Of a DNA stretch of 64,000 nt, positions 42,802 through 51,213 are shown piece by piece (position 1 is the stretch's first letter; the number at the start of each line of letters is the position of its first letter). The stretch is from NCBI RefSeq assembly GCF_003057875.1, contig NZ_PYXZ01000004.1:248001-312000 (forward strand), given 5' to 3'. The translations under genes and the position numbers were made by a program. Source of the stretch: Nocardioides currus. Lineage in GTDB: Bacteria > Actinomycetota > Actinomycetes > Propionibacteriales > Nocardioidaceae. The notes below the pieces were generated by a model. It ran no database searches. It saw only the letters and a list, made by a program, of their open reading frames with translations, and was not told the DNA's origin.

Positions 42802-44376
42802 TCAGGATCGCGCGACCATCTCCTCGCTGTGACGTGCCGGTGCCTGCGCCCCAGCATGGTCGGCAAGGAGGAAGTCGGCACAGCGCTCGCCGACCATGAC
42901 GGCCGGCAGGTTGGTGTTCGAGCGCGGGATGACGGGGAACACCGAGGTGTCGGCCACACGAAGGCCCGCGACTCCGCGAACGCGCAGCTCGGAGTCAAGC
43001 GCCCCGCCCGTGCCCATACGCGCCGTGCACGAGGCGTGATAGGTGTGTTCGACGTTCTCGCGGATCCAGGTCTCCAGATCGGCGTCTGACTCGACGTCGA
43101 CTCCGGGCGAGATCTCGATTCCGGCATGGGTCGCCAGCGGTCCGGTCGCGACGATCTCGCGGCTGAGCCGGATGGCACGGATCATCGCGGCCATCTCGGC
43201 CGGGCCCGACAGCATGTTGAGCCGGATCCGCGCGTGCTGTGCGGGATCGGCCGACGCGATCAGCACGCTCCCGGTGCTGGTCGGCGTCCAGTAGGACTGA
43301 CCGAGCGTGAAGGTCGGCCTGTCGTAGACCTGGGCACCGTGCTCACGGAAGTACGACGGCACGAACACGATCTGGAAGTCCGGTCCCGGGAGCCCCGGCT
43401 CGCTCCTGATGTGCGCGGTCGCCTCGGCGACGTTGCTGGTGAGCTTGCCCGTCCCCGACGCGACCCACTGCTCGACGTACGCCGGGTCGTCGCCGTCGAA
43501 GAGCCCGACCTCGTCGCCCTCGATTTCCCAGTTCATCAACGTCATTGGGTGGTCCATGAGGTGCGCGCCGACCGCCGGCAGGTCGACGACCGGCGTGATG
43601 CCGAGCGCACGGAGGTGCTCCGCCGGGCCGATGCCGGACCGCTGCAGGATCTCCGGCGTGCCGAAGACTCCCCCGCTCACCACGACCTCTCGCAGCGCGC
43701 GGGCGTCGACGGAACGGCCGCCGGCCAGGTAGCGCACCCCGACCGCAGCGCCGTCCTCGATGAGCACCTTGTCGATGAGCGCGCCCGTGACGACAGTCAG
43801 CGCGTCGTTGTCTTCCAGCGGGGCGAGGTAGGCCGTTGCGGTGTCATAGCGCCGGCCGTCGCGCATAGTGGTCGTGACGAGGCCTACGCCGTCGAGGTTC
43901 GGTCCGCGATGGGCGGGGTTGTCCTCGATGCCCGTCTCGATCGCCGAGGCGACGAAGGCCTTGCTGAGCGGGTCGGGCGAGGGCAGCTCCCGCCAGCCGA
44001 GCGGCGACTTGTCGAAGTAGGGCTCCACGTCGGACCAGGACCAGCCCTCGACGCCGTACGTCGTCCAACTGTCGTAGTCGGCCCGGCTTCCGCGAACGTG
44101 CAGCATGCAGTTCATCGAGCTGCAGCCGCCGAGAGTCTTGGCTCGCGGCTGGTAGATGCTGCGGTCGCCAAGCGTCGGCTCCGGCTCGGTGTGGTAGTCC
44201 CAGTCGCGGTCGCTGTGGAATAGCTGCGCGAAGGCGGCCGGGATCTGCACCTCGGGCACGCGGTTGTCCGGGCCTCCCTCCAGGAGCAGTACCCGGGCGC
44301 CGCTCTCGGCCAGTCGCGCCGCGACGGCACAGCCTGCCGATCCGGCCCCAGCCACGATGTAGTCGTAGGTCTCCAT
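42802..44376 (-). CDS. GMC-family flavin alcohol oxidoreductase
   Basis: Protein of 524 residues. FAD-binding start YDYIVAGAGSAGCAVAARL, GMC signature 1 TLGGCSSMNCMLHVRGSRADYD, signature 2 near VVVSGGVFGTPEILQRSGIGP, and the catalytic His in EHTYHASCTARMGTGG, with the C-terminal PRSNTNLPAVMVGE. It is choline-dehydrogenase-like and oxidises an alcohol to an aldehyde with FAD. ATG at 44376. The aldehyde dehydrogenase gene is divergent 176 bases away, so the two make a two-step alcohol-to-acid pathway. Substrate unknown. A decayed copy lies at 49079-49250. Confidence 0.92.
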   Translation of the reverse strand: METYDYIVAGAGSAGCAVAARLAESGARVLLLEGGPDNRVPEVQIPAAFAQLFHSDRDWDYHTEPEPTLGDRSIYQPRAKTLGGCSSMNCMLHVRGSRADYDSWTTYGVEGWSWSDVEPYFDKSPLGWRELPSPDPLSKAFVASAIETGIEDNPAHRGPNLDGVGLVTTTMRDGRRYDTATAYLAPLEDNDALTVVTGALIDKVLIEDGAAVGVRYLAGGRSVDARALREVVVSGGVFGTPEILQRSGIGPAEHLRALGITPVVDLPAVGAHLMDHPMTLMNWEIEGDEVGLFDGDDPAYVEQWVASGTGKLTSNVAEATAHIRSEPGLPGPDFQIVFVPSYFREHGAQVYDRPTFTLGQSYWTPTSTGSVLIASADPAQHARIRLNMLSGPAEMAAMIRAIRLSREIVATGPLATHAGIEISPGVDVESDADLETWIRENVEHTYHASCTARMGTGGALDSELRVRGVAGLRVADTSVFPVIPRSNTNLPAVMVGERCADFLLADHAGAQAPARHSEEMVARS

Positions 44377-44552
44377 CTCACTCTCCTCCAGCCTCGGTGC
44401 GGATCGGCGGCCCCAGTGCCACCGGTCCCATGCCTCGTAAGGCCGACGGTAGGCGTCCGGCGTACGGCGGCACTGTTCAGAAATTGAACTCCGCGGCTGG
44501 CGGAAGCACTCCTAGCGTGGCGTCGACGCCGTCCGGACCAATGGAGGTTCCA

Positions 44553-46061
44553 GTGAGCACCACACCGCACTACGACATGTACATCAACGGGGAATGGATC
44601 GAGAGTCCCGACCGCTACGAGGTCCGAGCGCCAGCGACCGGCGAGGTCACCGCGACGGTGTCCTTCGGCGGCATCGACCATGCCGACGCCGCCGTCGCCG
44701 CCGCGAAGGCCGCCCACGATGAGGGCACCTGGCGCCGGATGACACCGGCCCAGCGCGCTGACGTCCTGGACCGGATGGCCGAAATCATGGAGGCCAAGGC
44801 CGCCGAGCTGGCCGCGCTCGCCACCGGCGAGAACGGGGTCACGGTCCGGATCGCGACCGCCTTCCACATCGGTCTCGGCGTGGCGAACCTGCGGTTCTTC
44901 GCCGGCCTGGCCCGCGCCTTCCGGCCCGAGATCGCCAACCCGCTCATCCCCGAGACCGAAGATGTCCGATCGGTGCTGCGCCGCGAGCCCATCGGGGTCT
45001 GCGCCGGCATCGTGCCGTTCAACTTCCCCCTGGTCCTGGCCGGCTGGAAGGTCGGTCCCGCGCTAGCAGCCGGCAACACCTTCGTGCTCAAGTGCGACGA
45101 GAACACCCCGCTCACCCTGCTGGAACTGGCCAAGTCCGCCGAGGAGGCAGGGCTCCCGCCGGGCGTCCTCAACGTCATCACGGGCCCCGGCGAGACCGTC
45201 GGCGCCCACCTGAGCAGCCACCCCGACGTCCGCAAGATCGCGTTTACCGGCTCGACCGCGGTCGGCAAGCTCGTCCACCAGGCCGCGACGGACAACCTAA
45301 AGCGGGTCACCCTAGAGCTAGGCGGCAAGGGTCCGAACATCATCCTCGACGACGCCAACCTCGACATGGCCATCGACGGCTCGCTGTACGCGTTCTTGAT
45401 GTACGCCGGACAGGTCTGCGAGTCGGGCACCCGGCTGCTAGTCCCCGCCGAGCGGCACGACGAGATCGTCGAGCGGCTCGTGGCGCGCGTGCGCGACGTA
45501 CGCATCGGCGACCCGAACGACCCGGCCAGCGACATGGGCCCGGTCGCCTCCCTGGACCAGAAGAAGCGGGTCGAGAGCTACCTCGAGATCGCGCTCCAGG
45601 AGGGCGCCACCATCGCCTACCAAGGCACCGTGCCCGACGGCGCCGCGTACGCCGACGGGGCGTGGGTCGCGCCGGTCATCTTCACCGGCGTCACCAACCA
45701 GATGCGGATCGCCCGCGAGGAGGTCTTCGGCCCGGTCCTGGCCGTGATCGCCTACGACAGCGTCGAGGAGGCGATCGCGATCGCCAACGACTCCGACTAC
45801 GGCCTCGCCGCGGGCGTGTGGGGCTCGGCCGAGCGGGCCGTCGAGGTCGCGCACCAGCTCGAGGCCGGCACCGTGTGGGTCAACGACTGGCACGCCGGCT
45901 TCCCGCTGAACCCCTTCGGTGGCTACAAGCAGAGCGGCCTGGGCCGCGAGGTCGGCCCCGACGCGATCAACGAGTACACCCAGCTCAAGACCGTCCACCA
46001 GGCCAAGGACAACGACTGGACCAAGCACGGCTTCGCGCTCGTCCTGCCGCCCCCGGCCTGA
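44553..46061 (+). CDS. NAD(P)-dependent aldehyde dehydrogenase
   Basis: Protein of 502 residues, complete: Asn in GIVPFNFPLVL, cofactor fold AFTGSTAVGKLV, Glu in LELGGKGPNII, catalytic Cys in GQVCESGTRLLV, and EEVFGPVLAVI. It oxidises an aldehyde to a carboxylate. I choose GTG 44553 because GGAGG at 44543-44547 sits 5 bases before it; the longer frame from 44397 has shadow-like composition. It is divergent from the GMC gene and followed after 10 bases by a strong terminator. Partial decayed copy at 49255-49880. Confidence 0.94.
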   Translation: MSTTPHYDMYINGEWIESPDRYEVRAPATGEVTATVSFGGIDHADAAVAAAKAAHDEGTWRRMTPAQRADVLDRMAEIMEAKAAELAALATGENGVTVRIATAFHIGLGVANLRFFAGLARAFRPEIANPLIPETEDVRSVLRREPIGVCAGIVPFNFPLVLAGWKVGPALAAGNTFVLKCDENTPLTLLELAKSAEEAGLPPGVLNVITGPGETVGAHLSSHPDVRKIAFTGSTAVGKLVHQAATDNLKRVTLELGGKGPNIILDDANLDMAIDGSLYAFLMYAGQVCESGTRLLVPAERHDEIVERLVARVRDVRIGDPNDPASDMGPVASLDQKKRVESYLEIALQEGATIAYQGTVPDGAAYADGAWVAPVIFTGVTNQMRIAREEVFGPVLAVIAYDSVEEAIAIANDSDYGLAAGVWGSAERAVEVAHQLEAGTVWVNDWHAGFPLNPFGGYKQSGLGREVGPDAINEYTQLKTVHQAKDNDWTKHGFALVLPPPA

Positions 46062-46070
46062 GCCCGATTC

Positions 46071-46108
46071 ACTCGGGCGGCGTCCGCATGGGCTGGCGCC
46101 GCCCGAGT
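46071..46108 (+). terminator. Terminator of the aldehyde dehydrogenase gene
   Basis: A perfect 12-base inverted repeat (ACTCGGGCGGCG at 46071-46082 against 46097-46108) with a 14-base loop begins 9 bases after the stop codon. No T tract. Confidence 0.75.
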
Positions 46109-46159
46109 ACCAACTCCTCCCATGGCGAACTGGCCGCGCCGCGTTCTCGGGAGTACTGC

Positions 46160-47251
46160 TCACATGTCGAACCTAGGTTGTCTCAATGACTTCGGGGAAG
46201 CACAGGGCACCGGGGCGTCCTGTGAGCGGACGGGGGCCGGCACATAGGACTCGTCGACCTGACCCGCGGCCGAGGCACGGTCGGGCCGGGCGCTTAGGTC
46301 GGTGATGACATCCTGGGCGTCGATGACCGCGCTGGCTTGGCCGAGACGGATCATCTGGTTGACGCCGGCCGAGGCAGCACTAGTTACCGGCCCGGGCAGC
46401 CCCATGACTGTCCGGCGAAGGTTGCCGGCCCACTCGGCCGTGTTGAGAGCTCCGCTGCGGTGGGCGCCCTCGATGAGCAAGGTGCCCTCGGCGAGGCCGG
46501 CGACGATCCGGTTCCTGGCCAGGAAGCGGGTGCGGTTCGCTTCGGTACCCGGGGGTGCTTCGGAGACGACCAGGCCACGGTTGGCGATCGCGTCGAGGAG
46601 GCTGGCGTTCGCACTCGGGTAAGGGCGGTCGACTCCCTCTGGCAGGACGGCGATGGTCGTGCCTTTGGCCATCAGGGCTCCGCGGTGCGCGGCTTCGTCG
46701 ACGCCGTAGGCAAGGCCGCTGACCACGGTGTGCCCCATGCTGGCCAGGTCATGGCTGAACTCGGTGGCCTGCTCGATGCCGTAGCTGGTGGCAGCCCGGG
46801 AGCCGACGACTGCGACCGAAGTGAGCGCGAGCTGGTGGAGCTCGTGGTTGCCCCGGACCCACAGCCCGACCGGTTCGCCGCCGCGATCGTGCAGGGCGCC
46901 GGCGCCGCGGAGTCCTGCGAGCTGGCGGGGCCATTCGTTATCGCCGGGTACGACGAAACGGATGCCCTTGGCGGCTGCCTGCTCGAGCACGCGGGCCGGG
47001 TCGACGAGGGCGAGCTCCTGGCCGATTATGAACGCCCAGTGGGCGGCCACATCGCCGGCGGCCTCGAGGTACTCGAGCACCTTGCTGGCACCGAGCTCGC
47101 TGGCCAGGCCCGTGACGCGGAGATCTCCGGGTTCGGTGACAGAGCTGAGCCGGACACGCGCGAGCCTCTCGGTCTCGTCGGCCGCGTGCACCGGGCGGCT
47201 CACGCCCTTGCGGCTGGTCGGGCTGGTCGTGTTCGTTTGGTTGGTTGTCAT
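46160..47251 (-). CDS. DprA/Smf-like DNA-processing protein
   Basis: Protein of 363 residues with the DprA Rossmann motifs: SVAVVGSRAATSYGIEQA, HTVVSGLAYGVDEAAHRGAL, TTIAVLPEGVDRPYP, VVSEAPPGTEANRTRFLARNRIVAGLA. DprA binds single-stranded DNA and loads RecA. Here it sits in an operon with SSB and DUF4192 genes, as seen on actinobacterial plasmids and integrative elements, so it is probably an element-encoded paralogue. Its ATG at 47251 overlaps the 67-aa gene by 4 bases. The C-terminal 40 residues are low-complexity. Confidence 0.88.
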   Translation of the reverse strand: MTTNQTNTTSPTSRKGVSRPVHAADETERLARVRLSSVTEPGDLRVTGLASELGASKVLEYLEAAGDVAAHWAFIIGQELALVDPARVLEQAAAKGIRFVVPGDNEWPRQLAGLRGAGALHDRGGEPVGLWVRGNHELHQLALTSVAVVGSRAATSYGIEQATEFSHDLASMGHTVVSGLAYGVDEAAHRGALMAKGTTIAVLPEGVDRPYPSANASLLDAIANRGLVVSEAPPGTEANRTRFLARNRIVAGLAEGTLLIEGAHRSGALNTAEWAGNLRRTVMGLPGPVTSAASAGVNQMIRLGQASAVIDAQDVITDLSARPDRASAAGQVDESYVPAPVRSQDAPVPCASPKSLRQPRFDM

Positions 47252-47451
47252 TCCTGGGCTCCCCACAGCAGGTTTAGGTCGGGGTCGTGGATGACGTCCA
47301 GGCGTGTGCCGGGGTCGTAGGAGGCCGGCTCGGGCACGATGAGCCGGCGGAGCCTGCGTTCGGTGCTGCTGCGCTGATCGTCGCCCCTGACCTTGCGACT
47401 GACATCGACGCGGTGCTCGCCGGCGTGGGGCGTGTCCTCTGTTCGGTCCAC
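47248..47451 (-). CDS. Small hypothetical protein before DprA-like gene
   Basis: Protein of 67 residues (GTG 47451), charged, with many Arg, Asp and Glu. The stop overlaps the DprA start by 4 bases (ATGA) and the start lies 14 bases after the DUF4192 stop, so its place in the operon supports it. No domain recognised. Confidence 0.6.
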   Translation of the reverse strand: MDRTEDTPHAGEHRVDVSRKVRGDDQRSSTERRLRRLIVPEPASYDPGTRLDVIHDPDLNLLWGAQE

Positions 47452-47465
47452 CGCGGTGTCCTTTC

Positions 47466-48521
47466 TCAGCGCCCGGGCGCCGGACGGTCGGTGGTGGGCC
47501 GCTGGGGGTACGGGAGGTCGCGGTGCTGCGTGGCCGGCCGGGGGACGAAGGACTCGTCCAACCCGCCAGCCGTATCAGCGAGATCGCCGGCGAGCTCCCG
47601 CTCCTGGGTCTGGTAACGGTCCCATTCCTGGGGGTGGATGCCGTTCTGGAGCGCTGAGGCGACCAAGGCGGCCATGGAGTAGGGCCGGTCGTCCGGCACC
47701 TGGTCGAGGGCGCACCAGGCCCTTGCCCCATCGCCATGGAGCCAGCTGGCGAACCCGAGCATGGAGGCGGGTGCAGCGCGGAGCTCGTCGGGGGCTCGGC
47801 GGGTGAGGTCGTGCCACAGGGACATGTGGGAGGTGCGGTTCTCCCGGTTCATGTCCTCCCAGAGTGCGTCGCGGGTGCCGATCGTCTCGAGAGCGACCAG
47901 CAGGCGGGCGCCGTCGACGTTGGAGAGCCGGCCGCCGCCGTCCGCGTGGAACTGTTCGACGCGGTCCAGTGCCCACTCCCGTTCCGCTGTCGGGGTGCTC
48001 GCAGCGGCCGCTGTGCGCGCGGCGGGGAGCAGCTGGGTGATCGGGTCGCGATCGCCCACCATGGATGCGGCCATCGAGGCACGACTGGCGGCCGGCTGCG
48101 GTGCGCCGGCGAGTACTGTCGTGGTCGCGATCCGCTCAGCCGTTGTCTGGTTTCGCAAGCCGCTGTGGCCGGTGTTGAACTCACACCACTGTCTGCCGTC
48201 GGTCCACAGGCGGATGTGGGTGTTGATGCCGATGCCGTCGAGGCGGTTGGACATGTGCTGGCTGGCGAGCCCCGCGCTGCGGCGGTCCTCGGTGAAGCAG
48301 AGGACCGCCAGGACGGCACCTGGGCGGGCGTGGCGGCCGTACGGGCCGCTCACGGCATCCCAGGCCTTGTCCCGGTCGCGTGCGGTCGTGGGCAGGTCGA
48401 GACGGACGATCGGGAGCCCCGGCCGAAAGGGCACGAGGACGATCGACTCCTCGGGCCTAAATCCGAGGACGTGCGGAACGGCGGACAGCAGCTCGTCCGG
48501 GGACTGTACGACGAGATCCAT
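47466..48521 (-). CDS. DUF4192 domain protein
   Basis: Protein of 351 residues with the DUF4192 start VVQSPDELLSAVPHVLGFRPEESIVLV (in parts), followed by helical regions (ALASMLGFASWLHGDGARAWCALDQV). The family is frequent on actinobacterial plasmids and ICEs next to SSB, and its function is unknown. ATG at 48521, 18 bases after the SSB stop. The C-terminus is Pro/Arg-rich. Confidence 0.88.
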   Translation of the reverse strand: MDLVVQSPDELLSAVPHVLGFRPEESIVLVPFRPGLPIVRLDLPTTARDRDKAWDAVSGPYGRHARPGAVLAVLCFTEDRRSAGLASQHMSNRLDGIGINTHIRLWTDGRQWCEFNTGHSGLRNQTTAERIATTTVLAGAPQPAASRASMAASMVGDRDPITQLLPAARTAAAASTPTAEREWALDRVEQFHADGGGRLSNVDGARLLVALETIGTRDALWEDMNRENRTSHMSLWHDLTRRAPDELRAAPASMLGFASWLHGDGARAWCALDQVPDDRPYSMAALVASALQNGIHPQEWDRYQTQERELAGDLADTAGGLDESFVPRPATQHRDLPYPQRPTTDRPAPGR

Positions 48522-48539
48522 CGCAGCGAACCTCCTCGC

Positions 48540-48926
48540 TCAGCTGGCCCGGGTCCGCCGGGGCGCGCGGTCGACGCGGTCCGAGACGTACTTGAGCGAG
48601 ACCCCGACCTCGCCGAAGCGGTTGTCAACGACCGCTTCGCGGGTGCGCTTCTCGCCGGACTCCTTGTCGGCCCAGGCCTCGGTGCGCTCGAGACCGTGAA
48701 CGAAGACCGTGTCCGCCGAGCCGCCACTGTCGTGCACATGCGTGGCGGCCGGGCCGAAGATCGTGACGTTGCGGGAAGTGCGATCGACATCGAGCGACTC
48801 GCCCACGTCGTTCTGGGCGCGGCGATTGACCAGGACCCGGCAACTGAAGAACGGATCGTTCTCGCGGGTGTGATGAGGCTCAGGGGCGTCGGTCAGGTTG
48901 CCGGCGAAGGCGACGGTGGTGTGCAT
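48540..48926 (-). CDS. Single-stranded DNA-binding protein (element type)
   Basis: Protein of 128 residues with the SSB OB-fold: TVAFAGNLTDAPEPHH, PFFSCRVLVNRR, RNVTIFGPAATHV. It lacks the long Gly-rich acidic tail of a chromosomal SSB, which suits a plasmid or ICE homologue. ATG at 48926 with GGAGG just upstream. It is the first gene of the SSB-DUF4192-67 aa-DprA unit, and a 14-base inverted repeat is located 32 bases upstream. Confidence 0.85.
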   Translation of the reverse strand: MHTTVAFAGNLTDAPEPHHTRENDPFFSCRVLVNRRAQNDVGESLDVDRTSRNVTIFGPAATHVHDSGGSADTVFVHGLERTEAWADKESGEKRTREAVVDNRFGEVGVSLKYVSDRVDRAPRRTRAS

Positions 48927-48958
48927 GGTTCCTCCAGTGATGGCCAGCCATTGCGTAC

Positions 48959-48995
48959 GTGAATGTGGGACGCTCGGAGGTCGTCCCACATTCAC
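48959..48995. promoter_or_regulatory. 14-base inverted repeat upstream of ssb-like gene
   Basis: GTGAATGTGGGACG (48959-48972) is repeated inverted at 48982-48995, with a 9-base loop. It lies 32 bases before the SSB start on the minus strand. It may be an operator for an element-encoded repressor or a hairpin at the edge of the element. No partner gene nearby tells which. Confidence 0.5.
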
Positions 48996-49078
48996 CTAGG
49001 TCCGATCGGGGTCCGGCAGCGATCACTCGGGCGGAACTTGTTCTCAACCTTGATCAGATTGCAGGGCTCAGGGGTTGC

Positions 49079-49250
49079 TCAGCAGGGCACCAAGCAGCCG
49101 AAGCGGTACTTGAACGTCGCGACGCGGATGCGCTTGCAAGTATCGCCGTCGAACAGGCCCGACCTCGTGGCTCTTGATCCCTCAAACGCCATCGGGTGGC
49201 CCATCGGGGAGCCATCACCCCGCAGGATCTCCGGCTTACCGAACACACGC
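49079..49250 (-). pseudogene. Decayed fragment of GMC oxidoreductase
   Basis: On the minus strand the residues RVFGKPEILRGDG, then MGHPMAFEG and SGLFDGDT, align in order with VFGTPEIL, MDHPMTL and VGLFDGDD of the intact GMC gene at 42802-44376. The rest of the protein is missing. It meets the ALDH remnant back to back at about 49250, so the remnant kept the divergent order of the intact pair while losing about 1.3 kb of the centre. Confidence 0.7.
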
Positions 49251-49254
49251 CGCT

Positions 49255-49880
49255 GGCCGAGGCCGAGGTCCGCTCGGTCTGCGCCGCGAGTCGATCGGGG
49301 CTTGCACCGGCACCGTGCCGCTGAACTTCTCACGAATGCTGGCAAGCCCGGGCGTCGGCCGGCCGCCGGTCGCCGGTCGCCGGCAACACTTTGTCGCTCG
49401 TGTGCGAAGAGAACACCCGACTCACCCGACTGGAGTTTGCGGTTCTGCCGAGGAGGCTGGGGTTGCCACCCGGCGTACTCAACGTCGCGGGGCCTGGCGG
49501 GACCGTGGGCGCCGCCCTGCGCAGCCACCCCACGGACCCAAGTTCGCCTGCACCGGCTCCGCAGAGGTCCGCAAGAAGGTCAACGTGGCCGCCTCCGACA
49601 ACCTGAAGCGCGGGTCACCCTGGGAACGCCGCGGAAATGGTCCGAACAATGTCCTCGGCAACGCGAATCTCGACATACCGCTCGACGGCTCGCTCAGTGC
49701 CTTCCCAAGTTTCGCGGGACGGGTCTCCGATTCCATGCGTCGGCTGCTGGTCCAGGCCCACCTGCACGAAGAGACCGTTGAGCAGCTCGTCGCCCGGATC
49801 GATCACATCCACATCGGCGACCCCGAACACCCGCCAGCGACACTGGCCTGGTCGCCTCGCTGGTCCAGACGAAGCGGTCA
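49255..49880 (+). pseudogene. Decayed aldehyde dehydrogenase
   Basis: Several frames together spell the intact ALDH in order: EVRSV; RRESIGACTGTVPLNFS; VAGNTLSLVCEENTRLTRLEF; LGLPPGVLNV; FACTGSAEVRKKVNV; ASDNLKRG; NANLDIPLDGSLSAF; EETVEQLVARIDHIHIGDPEHP. At least three frameshifts separate these blocks, and the catalytic Cys region is altered (FAGRVSDSMRRLLV where the intact gene has CESGTRLLV). It corresponds to codons about 135-350 of the intact gene. The 150 bases that follow (49881-50032) show nothing. Confidence 0.8.
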
Positions 49881-50032
49881 CGCACTACCCTCGAGCCAAC
49901 CGGGAGATCACACACGATTCCGAGCGCCTCGGCCCCGGGCCGGACCCGCCCTGCCCGATCCTGCTCAGGCTCCGCGGTACCCGTCGGCGAGCCACTCGCT
50001 AACCAGGGATGACGGGCCCAATCGAACTGAAG

Positions 50033-51205
50033 TTACTCAGGGCACCCGACCGCACCAATCACGGCCTGCGAGACCTCGTGGATTGAACCATGACCGTCCC
50101 GGAGCGGACGGCCGGTTCCGCCGCGACGTTCCGCGATGACCTCGGCGAGGATGCTCACCGCAGTCTCGGGTGGCGTCGTCGCTCGAAGGTCCAGCCCGAT
50201 CGGACTGTGCAGGCGATCGAGGGCATCGTCGCCCACACCTGCGTTCCTCAGCCGGACAACCCGATCATCGTGTGTGGTCCGGGAACCCATCGCTCCAACG
50301 AATGCCAGCTCTGCGGCGAGTGCAACCTTCAGGACGGGAACATCGAACTTGGGATCGTGCGTCAGCACGACGACCACAGTTCGCTCGTCGATGCGGCCGG
50401 CGTCGATCTCGGCCGCCAAGTAGCGATGCGGCCAGTCGACGACGACCTCACTCGCCGTACGGAAGCGGTCCGCGCTCGCGAACACCGAGCGGGCGTCGCA
50501 AACCGTCACCTGGTAGCCGAGCAACCGGCCCGCGTCACACAAGGCAGCAGAGAAGTCCACGGCACCGAACAGGACCAAGCGCGGCGGGGGGACATAGGTC
50601 CGCACGAAAACGCCCACGTCCTCGCCGACGGGCTCCCCCCCGGACCCGTAGATGAGCTTCGCGCTGTGCCCAGCGGCAAGGAGGGCCAGTGCATCTTCCC
50701 GCACGGAGATGTCCAGCAGATCACTTCCGAGACCGGCGTCAGCGACGACGGAACGGGGGGTCACGACCAGGCGGCGTCCCCGCTGTTGCGCCTGGGGGTG
50801 ATCCACCACCGTCGCGACCGCGACCGGCTCACCTGCGCGGACGGCCGCCTGAACCACGTCGAGATTCGGAAAACCGGCACGGTCGATCCGCTCGATGAAC
50901 ACCTCCAACTCCCCGCCGCAGGTCAAGCCAATCGAGAACTCGTCTGCGGCGAAGCCGTAGCGAGCCAGCACGGGAGCCCCGCCGGAGATGACGCCCATCG
51001 CCTCGTCATACACCGCTGCTTCGACACACCCGCCCGAGACGGAACCGGTGACCCGGCCGTCCGGTGAGACGATCATGGCGGCCCCGGCCTGTCGCGGGGC
51101 CGAGCCTCGGGTCGCCACCACGGTGGCGACGCCGACGGACTCCCCACGTCTCCAGAACTCAAGGATCTCCTCGAGTGCCTCGACCTCGAAGTCGTGCTTG
51201 GCCAT
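50033..51205 (-). CDS. XdhC/CoxF-family molybdenum-enzyme maturation factor
   Basis: Protein of 390 residues. N-terminal XdhC domain (VGVATVVATRGSAPRQAGAAMIV; GSVSGGCVEAAVYDEA) and C-terminal Rossmann domain (RLVLFGAVDFSAALCDAGRLLGYQVTV; FVGAMGSRTTHDDR). XdhC binds molybdenum cofactor, sulphurates it and inserts it into xanthine-dehydrogenase-type enzymes. Placed 8 bases after the large molybdopterin subunit, so it serves that enzyme. ATG at 51205. Confidence 0.9.
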   Translation of the reverse strand: MAKHDFEVEALEEILEFWRRGESVGVATVVATRGSAPRQAGAAMIVSPDGRVTGSVSGGCVEAAVYDEAMGVISGGAPVLARYGFAADEFSIGLTCGGELEVFIERIDRAGFPNLDVVQAAVRAGEPVAVATVVDHPQAQQRGRRLVVTPRSVVADAGLGSDLLDISVREDALALLAAGHSAKLIYGSGGEPVGEDVGVFVRTYVPPPRLVLFGAVDFSAALCDAGRLLGYQVTVCDARSVFASADRFRTASEVVVDWPHRYLAAEIDAGRIDERTVVVVLTHDPKFDVPVLKVALAAELAFVGAMGSRTTHDDRVVRLRNAGVGDDALDRLHSPIGLDLRATTPPETAVSILAEVIAERRGGTGRPLRDGHGSIHEVSQAVIGAVGCPE

Positions 51206-51213
51206 GACGCACT

